Program-made: the position numbers and the translations under genes | Shown: in pieces, positions 52,807 through 62,940 of the stretch | Layout of the letters: the number at the start of each line of letters is the position of its first letter | How positions within the stretch are numbered: position 1 is the stretch's first letter | The notes under the pieces: model-generated | What the model was told of the DNA's origin: nothing | Seen by the model: the letters and a program-made list of their open reading frames with translations, nothing else | Databases searched by the model: none | DNA from: Halostagnicola kamekurae | Lineage (GTDB): Archaea; Halobacteriota; Halobacteria; Halobacteriales; Natrialbaceae | Reading direction: 5' to 3' | Assembly (NCBI RefSeq): GCF_900116205.1 | Contig: NZ_FOZS01000001.1 | Span: 1,302,001-1,366,000, forward strand | DNA length: 64,000 nucleotides

Positions 52807-53640
52807 CTAACCGTTCGGTTCCCCGTGGGAGACGCCCGTCCGCTGGTCCGCTCGCATCCGTCGCAGCGTCGCCCGACCGTTGCTCGCCTCGTACCCGAAG
52901 AGCACCGACTCGGCGTAGGCGTCGGCGACGTTCGTGGCGTCGATGAGATCGTCGATCTCGATATTGATGGCGTACAACTCGATACTGAAGGGGGTCTCGA
53001 GCGCGCTTTCGAACCCCTTCGCGATCGTCTCGAGCCAGTAGGTCGTCGAGTACGCCATGTCGTACAGCGGAACGACGAACTCGTCGACGAAGGGTTCGAT
53101 CGCTTCGAGGTCGATCCCCGCGCGCTCGTAGAGATGCCCGGGGTAGGGGTCGGGATACAGCGTCATGTAGACGCGTCCAGGGATTCGATCCGCAGCCTCG
53201 GCGACGAACTCCGTGATAACGCTCGCGCGCCACTCGAGGCGGTCGTCGTACTCGCTCTCCGCGAACCGTGTCGTACAGGTATCACAGTGACAGTACTCGG
53301 CCCGCGGGAAGCCGATGTCGTCGAGTCGAACGTCCTCGTTGGCGGCGACACAGTCGTCGATGATGTCGAACAGGCCCTCGCGGTACTCCTCTCGGGTCGG
53401 GCAGATGTACGCCCAGTCGAAGTAGGGCCGGTCTCGAGTGGCGGCGTTTCCCTCGTCGTCGACCGGGACCAGCGACGGCTCGGCGTCGGCCGCCGCGTTG
53501 TCGCCGAAACACGAGACCATGTTCACCGCATTCTCGACGGGCGCTTCGGACCTGCCGGTCACGTCTTTAACTTCGTAGAAGGCGCGATCGAACTCCGGCC
53601 AGTCAAGTTCGTCTTCGTTGCGCGTGACGACGCCGTACAT
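52807..53640 (-). CDS. TIM-barrel-like haloarchaeal protein, possible glycoside-hydrolase relative
   Basis: A 277-residue protein. DWAYICPTREEYREGLFDIIDDC, VRLDDIGFPRAEYCHCDTC (with an HCDTC cysteine pair) and YPDPYPGHLYERAGID suggest a beta/alpha barrel like those of glycoside-hydrolase-like proteins, but no catalytic acid pair is secure. No signal peptide. Family unknown to me. Convergent with the preceding gene. Confidence 0.6.
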   Translation of the reverse strand: MYGVVTRNEDELDWPEFDRAFYEVKDVTGRSEAPVENAVNMVSCFGDNAAADAEPSLVPVDDEGNAATRDRPYFDWAYICPTREEYREGLFDIIDDCVAANEDVRLDDIGFPRAEYCHCDTCTTRFAESEYDDRLEWRASVITEFVAEAADRIPGRVYMTLYPDPYPGHLYERAGIDLEAIEPFVDEFVVPLYDMAYSTTYWLETIAKGFESALETPFSIELYAINIEIDDLIDATNVADAYAESVLFGYEASNGRATLRRMRADQRTGVSHGEPNG

Positions 53641-53763
53641 AGTCGTTCGTACGACGCCGCACGGGTAAGCGGTTCGGGTTTCCAGTCTGCTGGCGGCGGA
53701 CCGTTCGACCGGTGTCCGAACTACCCACCAGTCTCGTCCAATTCGATCGAGTTGGTTGGCGTG

Positions 53764-53898
53764 TTATTCCGTCTGCTCGGCCTGCTCAGCCGGTTCGAAA
53801 TCGTATTCGACCTCCGAAGAAGACCCGCTTCCGGAGACGACCTTCCAGAGGACGGCGATTGCGAACAGGGCGACCAAGATTTTGAGTGTGCGCGACAT
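53764..53898 (-). CDS. 44-residue single-pass membrane protein
   Basis: Starts MSRTLKILVALFAIAVLWKV, which is a clear transmembrane helix after a basic N terminus, followed by SGSGSSSEVEYD and an acidic tail ending EQTE. It is too short for most gene finders, but helix, charge pattern and acidic tail are like real haloarchaeal proteins. The T- and A-rich stretch at 53926-53938 is a possible promoter. Function unknown. Confidence 0.6.
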   Translation of the reverse strand: MSRTLKILVALFAIAVLWKVVSGSGSSSEVEYDFEPAEQAEQTE

Positions 53899-54077
53899 AC
53901 TCAGTTCATACTACGGCCACAACGTATTTATTATTTCTGTTAGTTCACGGGTCCTGATCCATCGCCGAACCGATTTTACGGCTCGATCCAGGCGACGACC
54001 TCGAGATTCGACGCCGAACCGAACCTCACGCTCACTCGAGAACGAGGGCGGATCGTCACAGAGTGGTAGCCGACCGA

Positions 54078-54617
54078 TCAGGTGTCGATCAACGCCGGAA
54101 TGTCCTCTCGGAAAATCGTCTCGCAGTACGCACAGCGAACGGCGTCCTCGAGCACGTCGAACTTCGAGGTGACCGGTTCGTCGCCGGTCGTGATACACCC
54201 CGAGTTCGAACACGAGAGCACGCCCTCGACGACGTCGGGCCGATCGACGCGGGACTTTTCGACGACTTCGTACTCGCGAACGATGTTGATCGTCGCGTCG
54301 GGCGCGATGAGCGTGAGCACGTCCACCTCGTCCTGACTCAGCTCTCGATCCTCGACCTTGATTATGTCCTTCCTGGCGAATCGGTCTGACGGGACGTTCA
54401 TCCCGATGGATATCTCCTCGCCCTCGCTCCCGTCGATACCGAGCACGGCGAGAACGTTCAGCGCCTGTCCGCTCCGAACGTGGTCGATCACCGTCCCGTT
54501 CTGGATTTTGCTGACTCGAAGTTCGTGGTCGTGTGCGTGACCGGTTCCGCGAGTGTCGGTCTCGCCGGAGTCGGTGGGTTCGCCGCGTGCGTCGTTTTCG
54601 CGTTCGTCGTTACTCAT
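54078..54617 (-). CDS. pyrI: Aspartate carbamoyltransferase regulatory subunit
   Basis: A 179-residue regulatory chain. After an acidic N-terminal extension of about 25 residues it has the ATP/CTP-binding domain ([16 protein letters not shown]) and a C-terminal zinc domain with cysteines in LSCSNSGC and RCAYC. It makes the pyrB enzyme allosteric. Its ATG overlaps the last bases of pyrB, so translation is coupled. Confidence 0.93.
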   Translation of the reverse strand: MSNDERENDARGEPTDSGETDTRGTGHAHDHELRVSKIQNGTVIDHVRSGQALNVLAVLGIDGSEGEEISIGMNVPSDRFARKDIIKVEDRELSQDEVDVLTLIAPDATINIVREYEVVEKSRVDRPDVVEGVLSCSNSGCITTGDEPVTSKFDVLEDAVRCAYCETIFREDIPALIDT

Positions 54618-55527
54618 CTGAATCACCTAGGAGGAGATCGAGCAACGCCATTCGAACGGGGACGCCGTTGTGGGCTTGCTCGAAGTAGGCCGCGTACTCG
54701 GTGTCGTCGACTTCGGGTGCGATTTCGTCGACCCGGGGCAGCGGATGCATGATCGTCAGGTCGTCCGATGCGCTCGAGAGCGAGTCGGGACCGATCTGGT
54801 ACTCGCCGGCGACTTTCTGGTACTCGTTTTCGTCCGGGAACCGTTCGCGCTGAATCCGCGTCACGTAGAGGACGTCGAGCGAGGGCAGGACCTCCTCGAG
54901 GGCGTCGTGTTCTCGGATCGACGCCCCCTCCTGGTGGAGGTCGTAGACGACCTCCCGCGGGAGCGCGAGGCTGTCGGGACTGATGAAGTGTTGCTGTGCG
55001 TCGAATTTCGTGAGCGCATGTGCCAGCGAGTGGACGGTTCGGCCGTATTTCAGGTCGCCCATGATGCCGATCGTCAGGTCGTCGAGCCCCGCGTTCTCCC
55101 TGATTGTGTACAGATCGAGCATCGTCTGGGTCGGGTGATGACCCGCTCCGTCCCCGGCGTTTACCAGCGGCACGTCGACGAACTCGCTCGCCATCGTCGC
55201 CGCACCCTGTTTCGGGTGGCGAAGAACGAGCGCGTCGGCGTAGCCTTCGATAACGCGGATCGTGTCCGCGAGGCTCTCGCCTTTGGTCACGCTCGAGGAG
55301 TCGACCGAACCCATGTCGATGACGTCCCCGCCGAGACGTTTCATGGCGGTCTCGAAGCTGAGTTTCGTCCGCGTGCTCGGTTCGAAAAAGAGCAAGCCGA
55401 GGAGCCGATCGGCGTATTTGTCGGCGACGGCCGACCTGTCGGCGTCGATCTCGGCTGCGTGATCGAGGACGGTCTCGATATCCGCCCGCGACAGTTGTTT
55501 GCTCGTGATGAGGTGATCGTGTCGCAT
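54610..55527 (-). CDS. pyrB: Aspartate carbamoyltransferase catalytic subunit
   Basis: A 305-residue catalytic chain, second step of pyrimidine synthesis. The carbamoyl-phosphate loop is [20 protein letters not shown], with HPLPRVDEI in the C-terminal aspartate domain. The start [18 protein letters not shown] at 55527 matches the family; the longer open frame is upstream of the promoter. Divergent from the MinD-like gene, 95 bases away. Confidence 0.95.
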   Translation of the reverse strand: MRHDHLITSKQLSRADIETVLDHAAEIDADRSAVADKYADRLLGLLFFEPSTRTKLSFETAMKRLGGDVIDMGSVDSSSVTKGESLADTIRVIEGYADALVLRHPKQGAATMASEFVDVPLVNAGDGAGHHPTQTMLDLYTIRENAGLDDLTIGIMGDLKYGRTVHSLAHALTKFDAQQHFISPDSLALPREVVYDLHQEGASIREHDALEEVLPSLDVLYVTRIQRERFPDENEYQKVAGEYQIGPDSLSSASDDLTIMHPLPRVDEIAPEVDDTEYAAYFEQAHNGVPVRMALLDLLLGDSDE

Positions 55528-55622
55528 CCGTTCGTGTACGCAGTTGCGTCCACCTTGAATCCCTCCATTCTCTGGTCGCCCCCGGCGAGGGTTCAAGTAC
55601 GAAACCGAGGCCAATCTCCCCT

Positions 55623-56903
55623 ATGATCGCAATCGCCGGATCGAAAGGTGGCTGTGGCAAGACGACGACGGCGCTCGGGCTCGCGAAGGCGCTCGAGCGC
55701 GCCGGAAACCGTACGATCGCCGTCGATACGGATCGGCAGTTACCGAACCTCCACACCGTCGCTCGCGTCGACCGAGAGCCGACCGTCGATCGATCGCCGC
55801 AGAGCGAATCCCTCGTCGACGTCGCTCAGCCCGTTGCCGAGCACTCGAACGCGCGCGTCCTCCCGGCACCGATCGAGTCCGGCTCCGCGACGATGCGAGC
55901 ACAACTCCGGGAACTGAGCACCGAAGCGGCCGATATCGTCCTCGATTGTCCGTCGGGTGCGGGACCCGACCTCGCGGATCCGCTCGCTGCTGCCCACGTC
56001 GCCGTCGTCGTAACTACCGCCACTGACGAGAGCCTGACAGCCGCGGCCAAGACGATCGCCATCGCGCGTCGACTCGAGACGCCCGTCGCCGGGACGGTGC
56101 TTTCGGGAGCCAAGACGGTGCCGGATCGGTACGACGAGCGGATCGACGCGCCGGTCCTCGCGACCGTCCCGCCGGTGGACGATCCCCTCGATTCGAGTTC
56201 CGCTCGCGACGCCTACGACGCGCTGGCCGACGCGCTGGTATCGGAGGGGTATCTCTCACAGGAGTCCTCGGAACGGGACCGACCGACCGGTCGGCTCGCG
56301 ACCGGCATCGAGAGCCTCGACAGAACGCTCGAGGGCGGAATCGCTCCCGGCTCGCTCGTCGCCCTCAGCGCCGCCGCGGCGAGCCAGTCCGAACTGCTGT
56401 TGTACGAACTCACGTCGGCCCGGCCAACGGTGTATCTCACGACCGAACGATCCGTCGACGCCGTCGCTCGCGCGCTCGAGTCGACGTGCGCGACAGTCGG
56501 CGATCCATCCCTGAAATCGATCGGCGACGAGACGCCGCTCGAAGACGTCGGTCGCTTCCTGGCGGACCTTCCGGACGGATCGAATCTGATCGTCGATACG
56601 ATGGACGTCCTCGAGCGCGCGGAGACGACGGCCTACGTCGAGTTTCTCGGCGAACTCGCCGACCGACTGGAATCGACCGGAAGCGTCGGCTACCTGCACT
56701 GTCTGAAGGGAATCGCAGAGCCCGAAAACCGCACGCGGACCGAACACGCCGCCGACGTCGTTCTCGACCTCGCAACCGATCGTTCGAGTCCCGACCACAC
56801 GCTGGCGGTTCCGAAGCGTCGGCGCGGGCCGCAACCGGCGACGGCGATCAGCCTCGAGCTTACAGACGGGGTCGAGGTCGATACCAGCCGGGACATCGCC
56901 TAG
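55623..56903 (+). CDS. MinD/ParA-type ATPase fused to a degenerate KaiC/RecA-like domain
   Basis: A 426-residue protein. The N-terminal ~215 residues are a deviant-Walker ATPase (residues 7-15, SKGGCGKTT; VLDCPSGAG later). The C-terminal ~205 residues resemble haloarchaeal RecA-superfamily/KaiC-like domains (RLATGIESLDRTLEGGIAPGSL), but at the position of Walker A the text is SAAAASQSE, with no GxxxxGKT, so that domain is likely not an ATPase. Start is at the first ATG. Function unknown; perhaps positioning or regulation. Divergent from pyrB. Confidence 0.8.
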   Translation: MIAIAGSKGGCGKTTTALGLAKALERAGNRTIAVDTDRQLPNLHTVARVDREPTVDRSPQSESLVDVAQPVAEHSNARVLPAPIESGSATMRAQLRELSTEAADIVLDCPSGAGPDLADPLAAAHVAVVVTTATDESLTAAAKTIAIARRLETPVAGTVLSGAKTVPDRYDERIDAPVLATVPPVDDPLDSSSARDAYDALADALVSEGYLSQESSERDRPTGRLATGIESLDRTLEGGIAPGSLVALSAAAASQSELLLYELTSARPTVYLTTERSVDAVARALESTCATVGDPSLKSIGDETPLEDVGRFLADLPDGSNLIVDTMDVLERAETTAYVEFLGELADRLESTGSVGYLHCLKGIAEPENRTRTEHAADVVLDLATDRSSPDHTLAVPKRRRGPQPATAISLELTDGVEVDTSRDIA

Positions 56904-56973
56904 GAGCACCAACCACTGGCTCGGAGGAGAAGTGCCGAAAAATCAGTCTCGAGTCCGTTGGTCGAGTTCGTCG

Positions 56974-57942
56974 CTACTCTTCGTCGACTGCGCCTTCGAG
57001 TTCGTCGACGATCTCGTCAGCGTCCACGTCGGCGTCCTCGAGCGCGTCCTCGATGTCGCCGCCGCCCATACCGCCCATGCCGCCGCCCATCATGCCAGGC
57101 ATGCCCATGCCGCCCATGCCGTCGATGGTCTCTTGGACGATGACGCGGTCGACGCCGATCTTGTCGATGACGTCCTGTGCGATCTGCTGTTTCGAGAACA
57201 TCCACTGCTGGTTCATCGACAGCTGTGGCGTCGCTTCGATGTAGAGCGTCTCTTTCTCGACCGTCTCGGTCTCGAACTCCGGTTCGGCGTCCTCGTCTTC
57301 GTCTTCGTCGGGTTCGACGGGGACTTCCTCTTCGACCTCGTCCGTCTCGATCCAGAGCTCGAGCTTTTCGTCGAGGTACATCTCGATGAGACCCTGGGCC
57401 TGCTGTTCACGGTCGTCGACCTCTTCGAGGATTTCGTACTCGTACTCGACGTCCTCGCCGGCCAGCGGGTGGTTGAAGTCGACGCGAGCGCGGCCGCCGA
57501 TGATCGTGCTGATGTAGCCGTGTTCGCCGTCGATGTGGACGTGCGCGCCAGGGTAGCGGTCGTCCTCGTCGATCTTGTCGGCGCTTACTGTCTGGACGTC
57601 GTCGGGATCGTACTCGCCGAAGGCCTCTTCGGCGGAAATCGTCACGGACCCCTCGTCACCGGCTTCGCCGCCGGTGATCGCTTCTTCGACGCCTTCGAAG
57701 ATGTGGCCCTCACCGAGGACGATCGTTCGCGGCTCGAACTCCTGGTCCTGGTCGTCGACGCCTTCTTCTTCGGCGACTTCCGGGTCGGTCGTATCGACGA
57801 GCTGTCCCTCTTCGACGGTGCGTGCGGTGTAGGCGATTTCGACGAAGTCTCCGTTCTGGAGTCCCTCGGCGGTCTCTTCTTCGCTTTCTTCGTCGACGTC
57901 ATCGGCCTGCTCATCGAGCTCGGCCTCTTGATCCTCGGTCAT
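56974..57942 (-). CDS. FKBP-type peptidyl-prolyl isomerase (SlyD-like) with long C-terminal extension
   Basis: A 322-residue protein. An acidic N terminus is followed by an FKBP/SlyD domain with an inserted flap (YTARTVEEGQLVDTTDPEVA, GEGHIFEGVEEAITGG, VDFNHPLAGEDVEYEYEI). The C-terminal ~150 residues form an extra, partly trigger-factor-like region that contains a Gly/Met-rich stretch (residues 275-295) much like the GGM tails of chaperonins. It should help protein folding in high salt. Confidence 0.88.
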   Translation of the reverse strand: MTEDQEAELDEQADDVDEESEEETAEGLQNGDFVEIAYTARTVEEGQLVDTTDPEVAEEEGVDDQDQEFEPRTIVLGEGHIFEGVEEAITGGEAGDEGSVTISAEEAFGEYDPDDVQTVSADKIDEDDRYPGAHVHIDGEHGYISTIIGGRARVDFNHPLAGEDVEYEYEILEEVDDREQQAQGLIEMYLDEKLELWIETDEVEEEVPVEPDEDEDEDAEPEFETETVEKETLYIEATPQLSMNQQWMFSKQQIAQDVIDKIGVDRVIVQETIDGMGGMGMPGMMGGGMGGMGGGDIEDALEDADVDADEIVDELEGAVDEE

Positions 57943-58080
57943 ACGTTGTACGTCCCCCTGTCTACATTTAAGGACGACGTTTTCGCGCCGGCGCGTCGCC
58001 GGCAGCGCTGGCTCGGGAGAGTGGACCGACGCGTGGATCGAAACGACCGATACTTACCGCCGCTCCGCCTCGAGCCGAGC

Positions 58081-58632
58081 ATGTACGAGGTCGAAGTGAA
58101 AGTCCCCGCCGATCTCGAGCGGGTTCGTGATCGATTGACCGAACTCGAGGCGACTTCGCTCGGGGCCGTCGTCCAGACGGACACGTACTACGACGCGCCA
58201 CACCGGTCGTTCCCCGAAACCGACGAGGCGCTCCGGATTCGTCGGGAGCGCCCCGTCGACGAACAGGATCCCGAAGCCGTCGTGACGTACAAAGGCCCGC
58301 TCGTGGACGACGAGTCCAAGACCCGCGAGGAGATAGAAACGGGCCTCGAGGACGGACAAGCGTTCGACGCGGTGCTTCGAAACCTCGGGTTCGATCCCGC
58401 CGCGACCGTTCGCAAGCGACGCGAGCGCTTCGAACTCGGCGACTTCGAGGGCTACACGATCACCTGCGACGCCGTCGACGGCGTCGGCGAATACGTCGAA
58501 GTCGAGACCGACGCCACCGACGACGATCTCGAATCCGCACGCGAGGGGGCGTTCGAGGTGCTCGAGCGGCTCGGCCTCGAGGCGGAGGAAACGGTTCGCA
58601 CGTCGTATCTGGGGCTGCTCCTCGAGGACTGA
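58081..58632 (+). CDS. CYTH-domain protein (class IV adenylate cyclase/CyaB-like)
   Basis: A 183-residue CYTH protein. The defining ExExK is in MYEVEVKVPADLERV, followed by TDTYYDAPHRSFPETDEALRIRRE, AVVTYKGP and YVEVETDATDDDLE. Such proteins hydrolyse or bind triphosphate compounds (thiamine triphosphate, or ATP to cAMP in AC2). Exact reaction unknown. The start at 58081 is fixed by the motif; the frame is open over 1.1 kb upstream, but that is antisense to the FKBP gene. Confidence 0.88.
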   Translation: MYEVEVKVPADLERVRDRLTELEATSLGAVVQTDTYYDAPHRSFPETDEALRIRRERPVDEQDPEAVVTYKGPLVDDESKTREEIETGLEDGQAFDAVLRNLGFDPAATVRKRRERFELGDFEGYTITCDAVDGVGEYVEVETDATDDDLESAREGAFEVLERLGLEAEETVRTSYLGLLLED

Positions 58633-58716
58633 CGGATTCCGGGGCTCGAGGAGAGTTCTCGAAGGAGTTATCCGCGGGGGATTACCGCGGAGCATATTAT
58701 CGGGTAGAACTGTTTC

Positions 58717-58729
58717 CGCAAGTTATAGA
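58717..58729 (+). promoter_or_regulatory. TATA-like promoter element of the methionine adenosyltransferase gene
   Basis: CGCAAGTTATAGAA region; TATAG at 58723-58727 lies about 29 bases before the ATG at 58754. Confidence 0.5.
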
Positions 58730-58753
58730 ACCACGCTCGGACAAGACCATCCA

Positions 58754-59959
58754 ATGAGCGAGCGGAACATCAGGGTCGAACCGATCGACCGTCGAGCAGT
58801 CGAGGATCAGGAAGTCGAAATCGTCGAGCGAAAGGGGATCGGTCACCCCGATTCGATCTGCGACGGCATCGCCGAGCACGTCGCCGGCGCGCTGGCGCGC
58901 GAATACCTCGAGCGCGTGGGAACGGTCTTGCACTTTAACACCGACGAGACCCAACTCGTGGCCGGCGAGGCCGAGCCGGCGTTCGGCGGCGGCGAAGTCG
59001 TCGATCCGATCTACGTCCTCATCGTCGGTCGAGCGACCAAACGCTACGAGGGCCAGACGATTCCGACCGAGACGATCGCGCTCAAAGCCGCACGGGAGTA
59101 CATAGAGTCCGAAATTCCACAGCTCACCTACGGCGAGGACATCGTCGTCGACGTGAAACTGGGCGAGGGAAGCGGCGATCTACAGGAGGTCTTCGGCGAG
59201 GACGAAGTTACCGTTCCGATGGCAAACGACACCAGCTTCGGCGTCGGCCACGCGCCGCTCTCGGAGACCGAACAGATCGTCTACAATGCGGAGCGTCGGC
59301 TCAACGGGGAGTTCGCCGACGACAACCCGTATCTGGGCCCCGACGTGAAGATCATGGGCAAACGCGAGGGCGATCAGATCGACGTGACCGTCGCCGCGGC
59401 GATGATCGACGAGTACCTCCCGAACATGGACGCCTACGTCGACGCCGTCGACTCGGTCCGCGAGTTCGTCGCGGAGATCGCGACGGAGTACACGGACCGC
59501 GACGTGAACGTCTACGTCAACACCGCCGACGACTACGACGAGGGCGCGATCTACCTGACCGTGACGGGGACCTCCGCCGAACAGGGCGACGATGGCTCCG
59601 TCGGCCGGGGTAACCGCGCCAACGGTCTCATCTCGCCGAACCGCTCGATGTCGATGGAGGCGACCAGCGGAAAGAACCCGGTCAATCACATCGGCAAGAT
59701 CTACAACCTGCTGTCGACCGACATCGCAGAGCGGGTCGTCGAGGACGTCGACGGGATCCGCGACCTGCGCGTGCGACTGCTCAGTCAGATCGGTCGACCG
59801 ATCGATCAACCGCACGTCGCGGACGTTCACGTCGTCACCGACGACGGCGTCGTCCTCTCGGACGTCGAAGACGAGATCGAAGCGATCGTCGACGATCGAC
59901 TCGCCAACGTCACCGAAATCACCCGCAGCGTCATCGACGGCGAGCTATCGACGTTTTGA
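58754..59959 (+). CDS. mat: Methionine adenosyltransferase (archaeal type)
   Basis: A 401-residue S-adenosylmethionine synthetase of the archaeal class. Key texts are [45 protein letters not shown] and [20 protein letters not shown]. It makes SAM from methionine and ATP. Single gene, 121 bases after the CYTH gene. Confidence 0.96.
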   Translation: MSERNIRVEPIDRRAVEDQEVEIVERKGIGHPDSICDGIAEHVAGALAREYLERVGTVLHFNTDETQLVAGEAEPAFGGGEVVDPIYVLIVGRATKRYEGQTIPTETIALKAAREYIESEIPQLTYGEDIVVDVKLGEGSGDLQEVFGEDEVTVPMANDTSFGVGHAPLSETEQIVYNAERRLNGEFADDNPYLGPDVKIMGKREGDQIDVTVAAAMIDEYLPNMDAYVDAVDSVREFVAEIATEYTDRDVNVYVNTADDYDEGAIYLTVTGTSAEQGDDGSVGRGNRANGLISPNRSMSMEATSGKNPVNHIGKIYNLLSTDIAERVVEDVDGIRDLRVRLLSQIGRPIDQPHVADVHVVTDDGVVLSDVEDEIEAIVDDRLANVTEITRSVIDGELSTF

Positions 59960-60085
59960 ACGCTCGAGTTGTCCCGTTTAACTCGCTTTTGAGCCGCGGT
60001 ATCGCGGAGACGTCGCGGTCGGAATAATCATTATTCCGCCCGCCGAATCCGGTGTTACGAACCGAAATACCGTGGTGGCCCGGTA

Positions 60086-61360
60086 GTGTCCGATTCGACT
60101 CCGAACCCTCGAGCGGTCGTGCTCGCCGTCGTCGCGAGCACCTTCTTCGTCGGGTTCGGGGGCGGCGTGATCTTCCCCATCCTGCCGAATCTCGGCGAAG
60201 TGCTGGGCATCTCGGCGGTGATGGTCGGCGTTATTCTCTCGGCGAATCGGTGGACGCGGTTGGTCGCGAACGCGCCGGCGGGCATCCTCGTCGACCGAAT
60301 CGGGACGCGAACGCCCTTTATCGCCGGACTGGCGGTCGAGGGCGTCGCCACGTTCGGATACGTCGTCGCTATCCTCGCCCCGGAGCTTCCGTTCGTGCCC
60401 GACGTTCCCGAGTTCTGGTTCGTTCTCGCGCGGGTCCTGTGGGGAATCGGGAGCGCGCTCGTGTTCGCGACGGCGTATACGATTACGGCGGACGTCAGCG
60501 AAACCGCTTCGCGCGGCACCAGCATGGGTATCGTCCGAGCCGGCATCACCTTCGGATTCCCGGCGGGGATGGTACTGGGCGGGCTCGTCAGCGAACTGTA
60601 CAGCAACGCGGCGGCGTTCGTGATGGCCGCGGCGTTCGCGGGACTGGCGAGCGTCATCGCCTACTTCATCGTCCCGGAAACGCACGTCGAATCCTACGAT
60701 AGATCGGTTTCGCCGTTAGACCTCGAGTTGACGCTCCCGGCTGTCACCGTCGGGCTGGTCAACTTCGGGCTCTACTTCGCGTACGTGGGCGTGCTCTTCT
60801 CGACCCTCGTCATCTACCTCGAGGCCGAGTCATTGACTCTCTCGGTCGAACTGTTCGGGTCAGCCATCGACTACGAGGAGCAGGGTACCTCCGGACTACT
60901 GATGGCCGTCTCGGTCCTCTCCGGATCGGTGTTCACGATTTCCGGCGGTGCCATCAGCGACAGCGTCGGCGCCCGCGTTCCCGTTCTCGTCTGCTTTCTG
61001 CTGACGAACTGTCTCGGTTTCGTCGTCCTGACGATGGCGCCCTCGTTCTGGTACGTCGTCGCGGCCTGTGGCCTCATCGGCGCGGGTCAAGGCGGGGTCG
61101 GTGGCCCGCTGACGGCGCTGCTGGCCGATCTCACGCCCGAAGACAGGATGGGGCGCGCGATGGCCACGAACAACGTCCTCGGCGACGTCGGCGGCGGACT
61201 CGGTCCGCTTATCGCGGTCCCGATCGCACAATCCGTCGGGTTCGACTTCCTGTACGCGCTCAGCGTTTTCATCCCGCTCTGTGGCGCGGTCGTTCTCGTC
61301 GCGGGGATCTACACGCACACGGGAAGCCTCAGTCCGACGGTCGACGAGTCGGTCGTCTGA
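60086..61360 (+). CDS. Major facilitator superfamily transporter
   Basis: A 424-residue protein with about twelve transmembrane segments. The MFS signature region between helices 2 and 3 reads GILVDRIGTRTPF, with the related GGAISDSVGARVPV in the second half. It resembles drug/multisolute efflux proteins of haloarchaea; substrate unknown. GTG start. Confidence 0.87.
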   Translation: MSDSTPNPRAVVLAVVASTFFVGFGGGVIFPILPNLGEVLGISAVMVGVILSANRWTRLVANAPAGILVDRIGTRTPFIAGLAVEGVATFGYVVAILAPELPFVPDVPEFWFVLARVLWGIGSALVFATAYTITADVSETASRGTSMGIVRAGITFGFPAGMVLGGLVSELYSNAAAFVMAAAFAGLASVIAYFIVPETHVESYDRSVSPLDLELTLPAVTVGLVNFGLYFAYVGVLFSTLVIYLEAESLTLSVELFGSAIDYEEQGTSGLLMAVSVLSGSVFTISGGAISDSVGARVPVLVCFLLTNCLGFVVLTMAPSFWYVVAACGLIGAGQGGVGGPLTALLADLTPEDRMGRAMATNNVLGDVGGGLGPLIAVPIAQSVGFDFLYALSVFIPLCGAVVLVAGIYTHTGSLSPTVDESVV

Positions 61361-61469
61361 GTCGCCGAATCGGATTTCGGTCGCGCCCGTGCGAGGCGTC
61401 GTCCGAACGAATCACGGTGACTCCCTCGCCTCGTAACCCCCTTATAGCGGGGCGCGTCTATCGAACGCT

Positions 61470-62648
61470 ATGCACCCGCCAGGAGCCGACACCGTCCTCG
61501 TTCGCCACGGGGACGTAAACACCAAAAGCACGACCGTCAAGCGGTACATGCTTCGGATTCTCGTCGAGAACCTCGAGGCCGCGCTCGAGGATCGATCGGT
61601 CTCCGGCGCGGTCGATCGGCGCTGGCACCGGCCGTTGATCGCAACCGACGAGGGGGACGTCGAAGCCGCCGTCGAAGCCGCCGCGTCGACGTTCGGCGTG
61701 GTCTCCGCCAGCGCCGCCGTCACCCTCGAGCCGGATCGTGAGGCGATCTACGACGTGCTGGACGAAACGGCGCGTCGCCACTACACCGGCGGCTCGTTCG
61801 CTCTCGAAGTCAACCGCGCGGACAAACAGCTTCCCTACACCAGCGAGGACGTCGCTCGAGAGGGCGGCACGGTCGTCTGGGAGGCCGTCGAAGACGAGTT
61901 CGAACCGGAAGTCGACCTCGAGGATCCGGACCTCACGTTCGGCGTCGAAATCCGCGAGGAGGAGGCGTTCGTCTACCTCGATTCGGTCTCCGGGCCGGGC
62001 GGACTGCCACTCGGCTCCCAAGAACCGATGGTCGCGCTGGTAAGCGGCGGCATCGACTCGCCCGTCGCCGCCTACGAGATGATGAAACGGGGATCGCCGA
62101 TCGTCCCGGTCTACGTCGATCTGGGCGAGTACGGCGGGATCGACCACGAGGCGCGAGCGATGGAAACCGTTCGCGTGCTCTCTCAGTACGCGCCGAACTT
62201 CGACCTGCGCGTCTATCGCGTCCCCGGCGGCGAGGCGGTGGCGACGCTCGTCGAGGAGATGGAGACGGGACGGATGCTATCCCTACGGCGGTTTTTCTAT
62301 CGGGCCGCCGAACGAATCGCAGAGCAGACCGGCGCGAGCGGGATCGTGACCGGCGAAGCGATCGGACAGAAGTCGAGCCAGACTGCACAGAACCTCGGCG
62401 TCACCAGTCGCGTCACCGACCTGCCGATCCACCGTCCGCTTCTCACGCGGGACAAACAGGAGATCGTCGCGCTGGCCCGCGAGATCGGCACCTACTCGGA
62501 TTCGACCATCGACGCGGGCTGTAACCGAGTCGCGCCCGATCGAGCCGAAACCAACGCGCAACTCGAGCGCCTTCTGGCGGTCGAACCTGATGGCCTGCTC
62601 GAGCGAGCGACGGCGGCGGCCGACGACGCGGATCTGGTCGAACCGTGA
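61470..62648 (+). CDS. thiI: tRNA 4-thiouridine synthase ThiI
   Basis: A 392-residue enzyme. The N-terminal ~165 residues hold the ferredoxin-like and THUMP parts, then the PP-loop ATPase domain with SGGIDSPVAAYEMMKRG and the GEAIGQKSSQTAQNL stretch. There is no C-terminal rhodanese domain, as usual in archaea. It thiolates tRNA uridine-8 and may serve thiamine synthesis. Start MHPPGADTVLVRHGDVN. Confidence 0.92.
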   Translation: MHPPGADTVLVRHGDVNTKSTTVKRYMLRILVENLEAALEDRSVSGAVDRRWHRPLIATDEGDVEAAVEAAASTFGVVSASAAVTLEPDREAIYDVLDETARRHYTGGSFALEVNRADKQLPYTSEDVAREGGTVVWEAVEDEFEPEVDLEDPDLTFGVEIREEEAFVYLDSVSGPGGLPLGSQEPMVALVSGGIDSPVAAYEMMKRGSPIVPVYVDLGEYGGIDHEARAMETVRVLSQYAPNFDLRVYRVPGGEAVATLVEEMETGRMLSLRRFFYRAAERIAEQTGASGIVTGEAIGQKSSQTAQNLGVTSRVTDLPIHRPLLTRDKQEIVALAREIGTYSDSTIDAGCNRVAPDRAETNAQLERLLAVEPDGLLERATAAADDADLVEP

Positions 62649-62940
62649 TCGAACCGCGGTTGAACCGCGACCGAACACGTAATCTATCTGTGGGAAATCC
62701 CATCCTTGCAGTATCATAGTTCGGTCGCCGTCTTCGACTGTCGCGTCTCCGAGGCTATCGACCCGCTTTCGGCTACGATCGTATGCGACGGCTAGCCGGA
62801 TGTATGTAACAGTTACTCGATCGTTTCGGGGAGGCTACGCACATATAGCGGCCCGCTAATGTATGTATTTTTGATAGGAACAGGTACCGTCAGTTGTACC
62901 ATTCTAATTACAAAGGGTCGATAGCGGCAACGGGGAGGCG
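62649..62940. other. 292-base intergenic region before the DUF354 gene
   Basis: No gene recognised. GC falls toward the right, with TATGTATTTTTGATAGG at 62860-62877 and ATTCTAATTACAAAG at 62902-62916; the latter is about 30 bases before the ATG at 62941 and is the likely promoter. Confidence 0.45.

Noticed and set aside
56932-58080. Long in-frame extension before the CYTH gene
   Set aside because: Antisense to the FKBP gene; the CYTH domain starts at its own ATG with ExExK.
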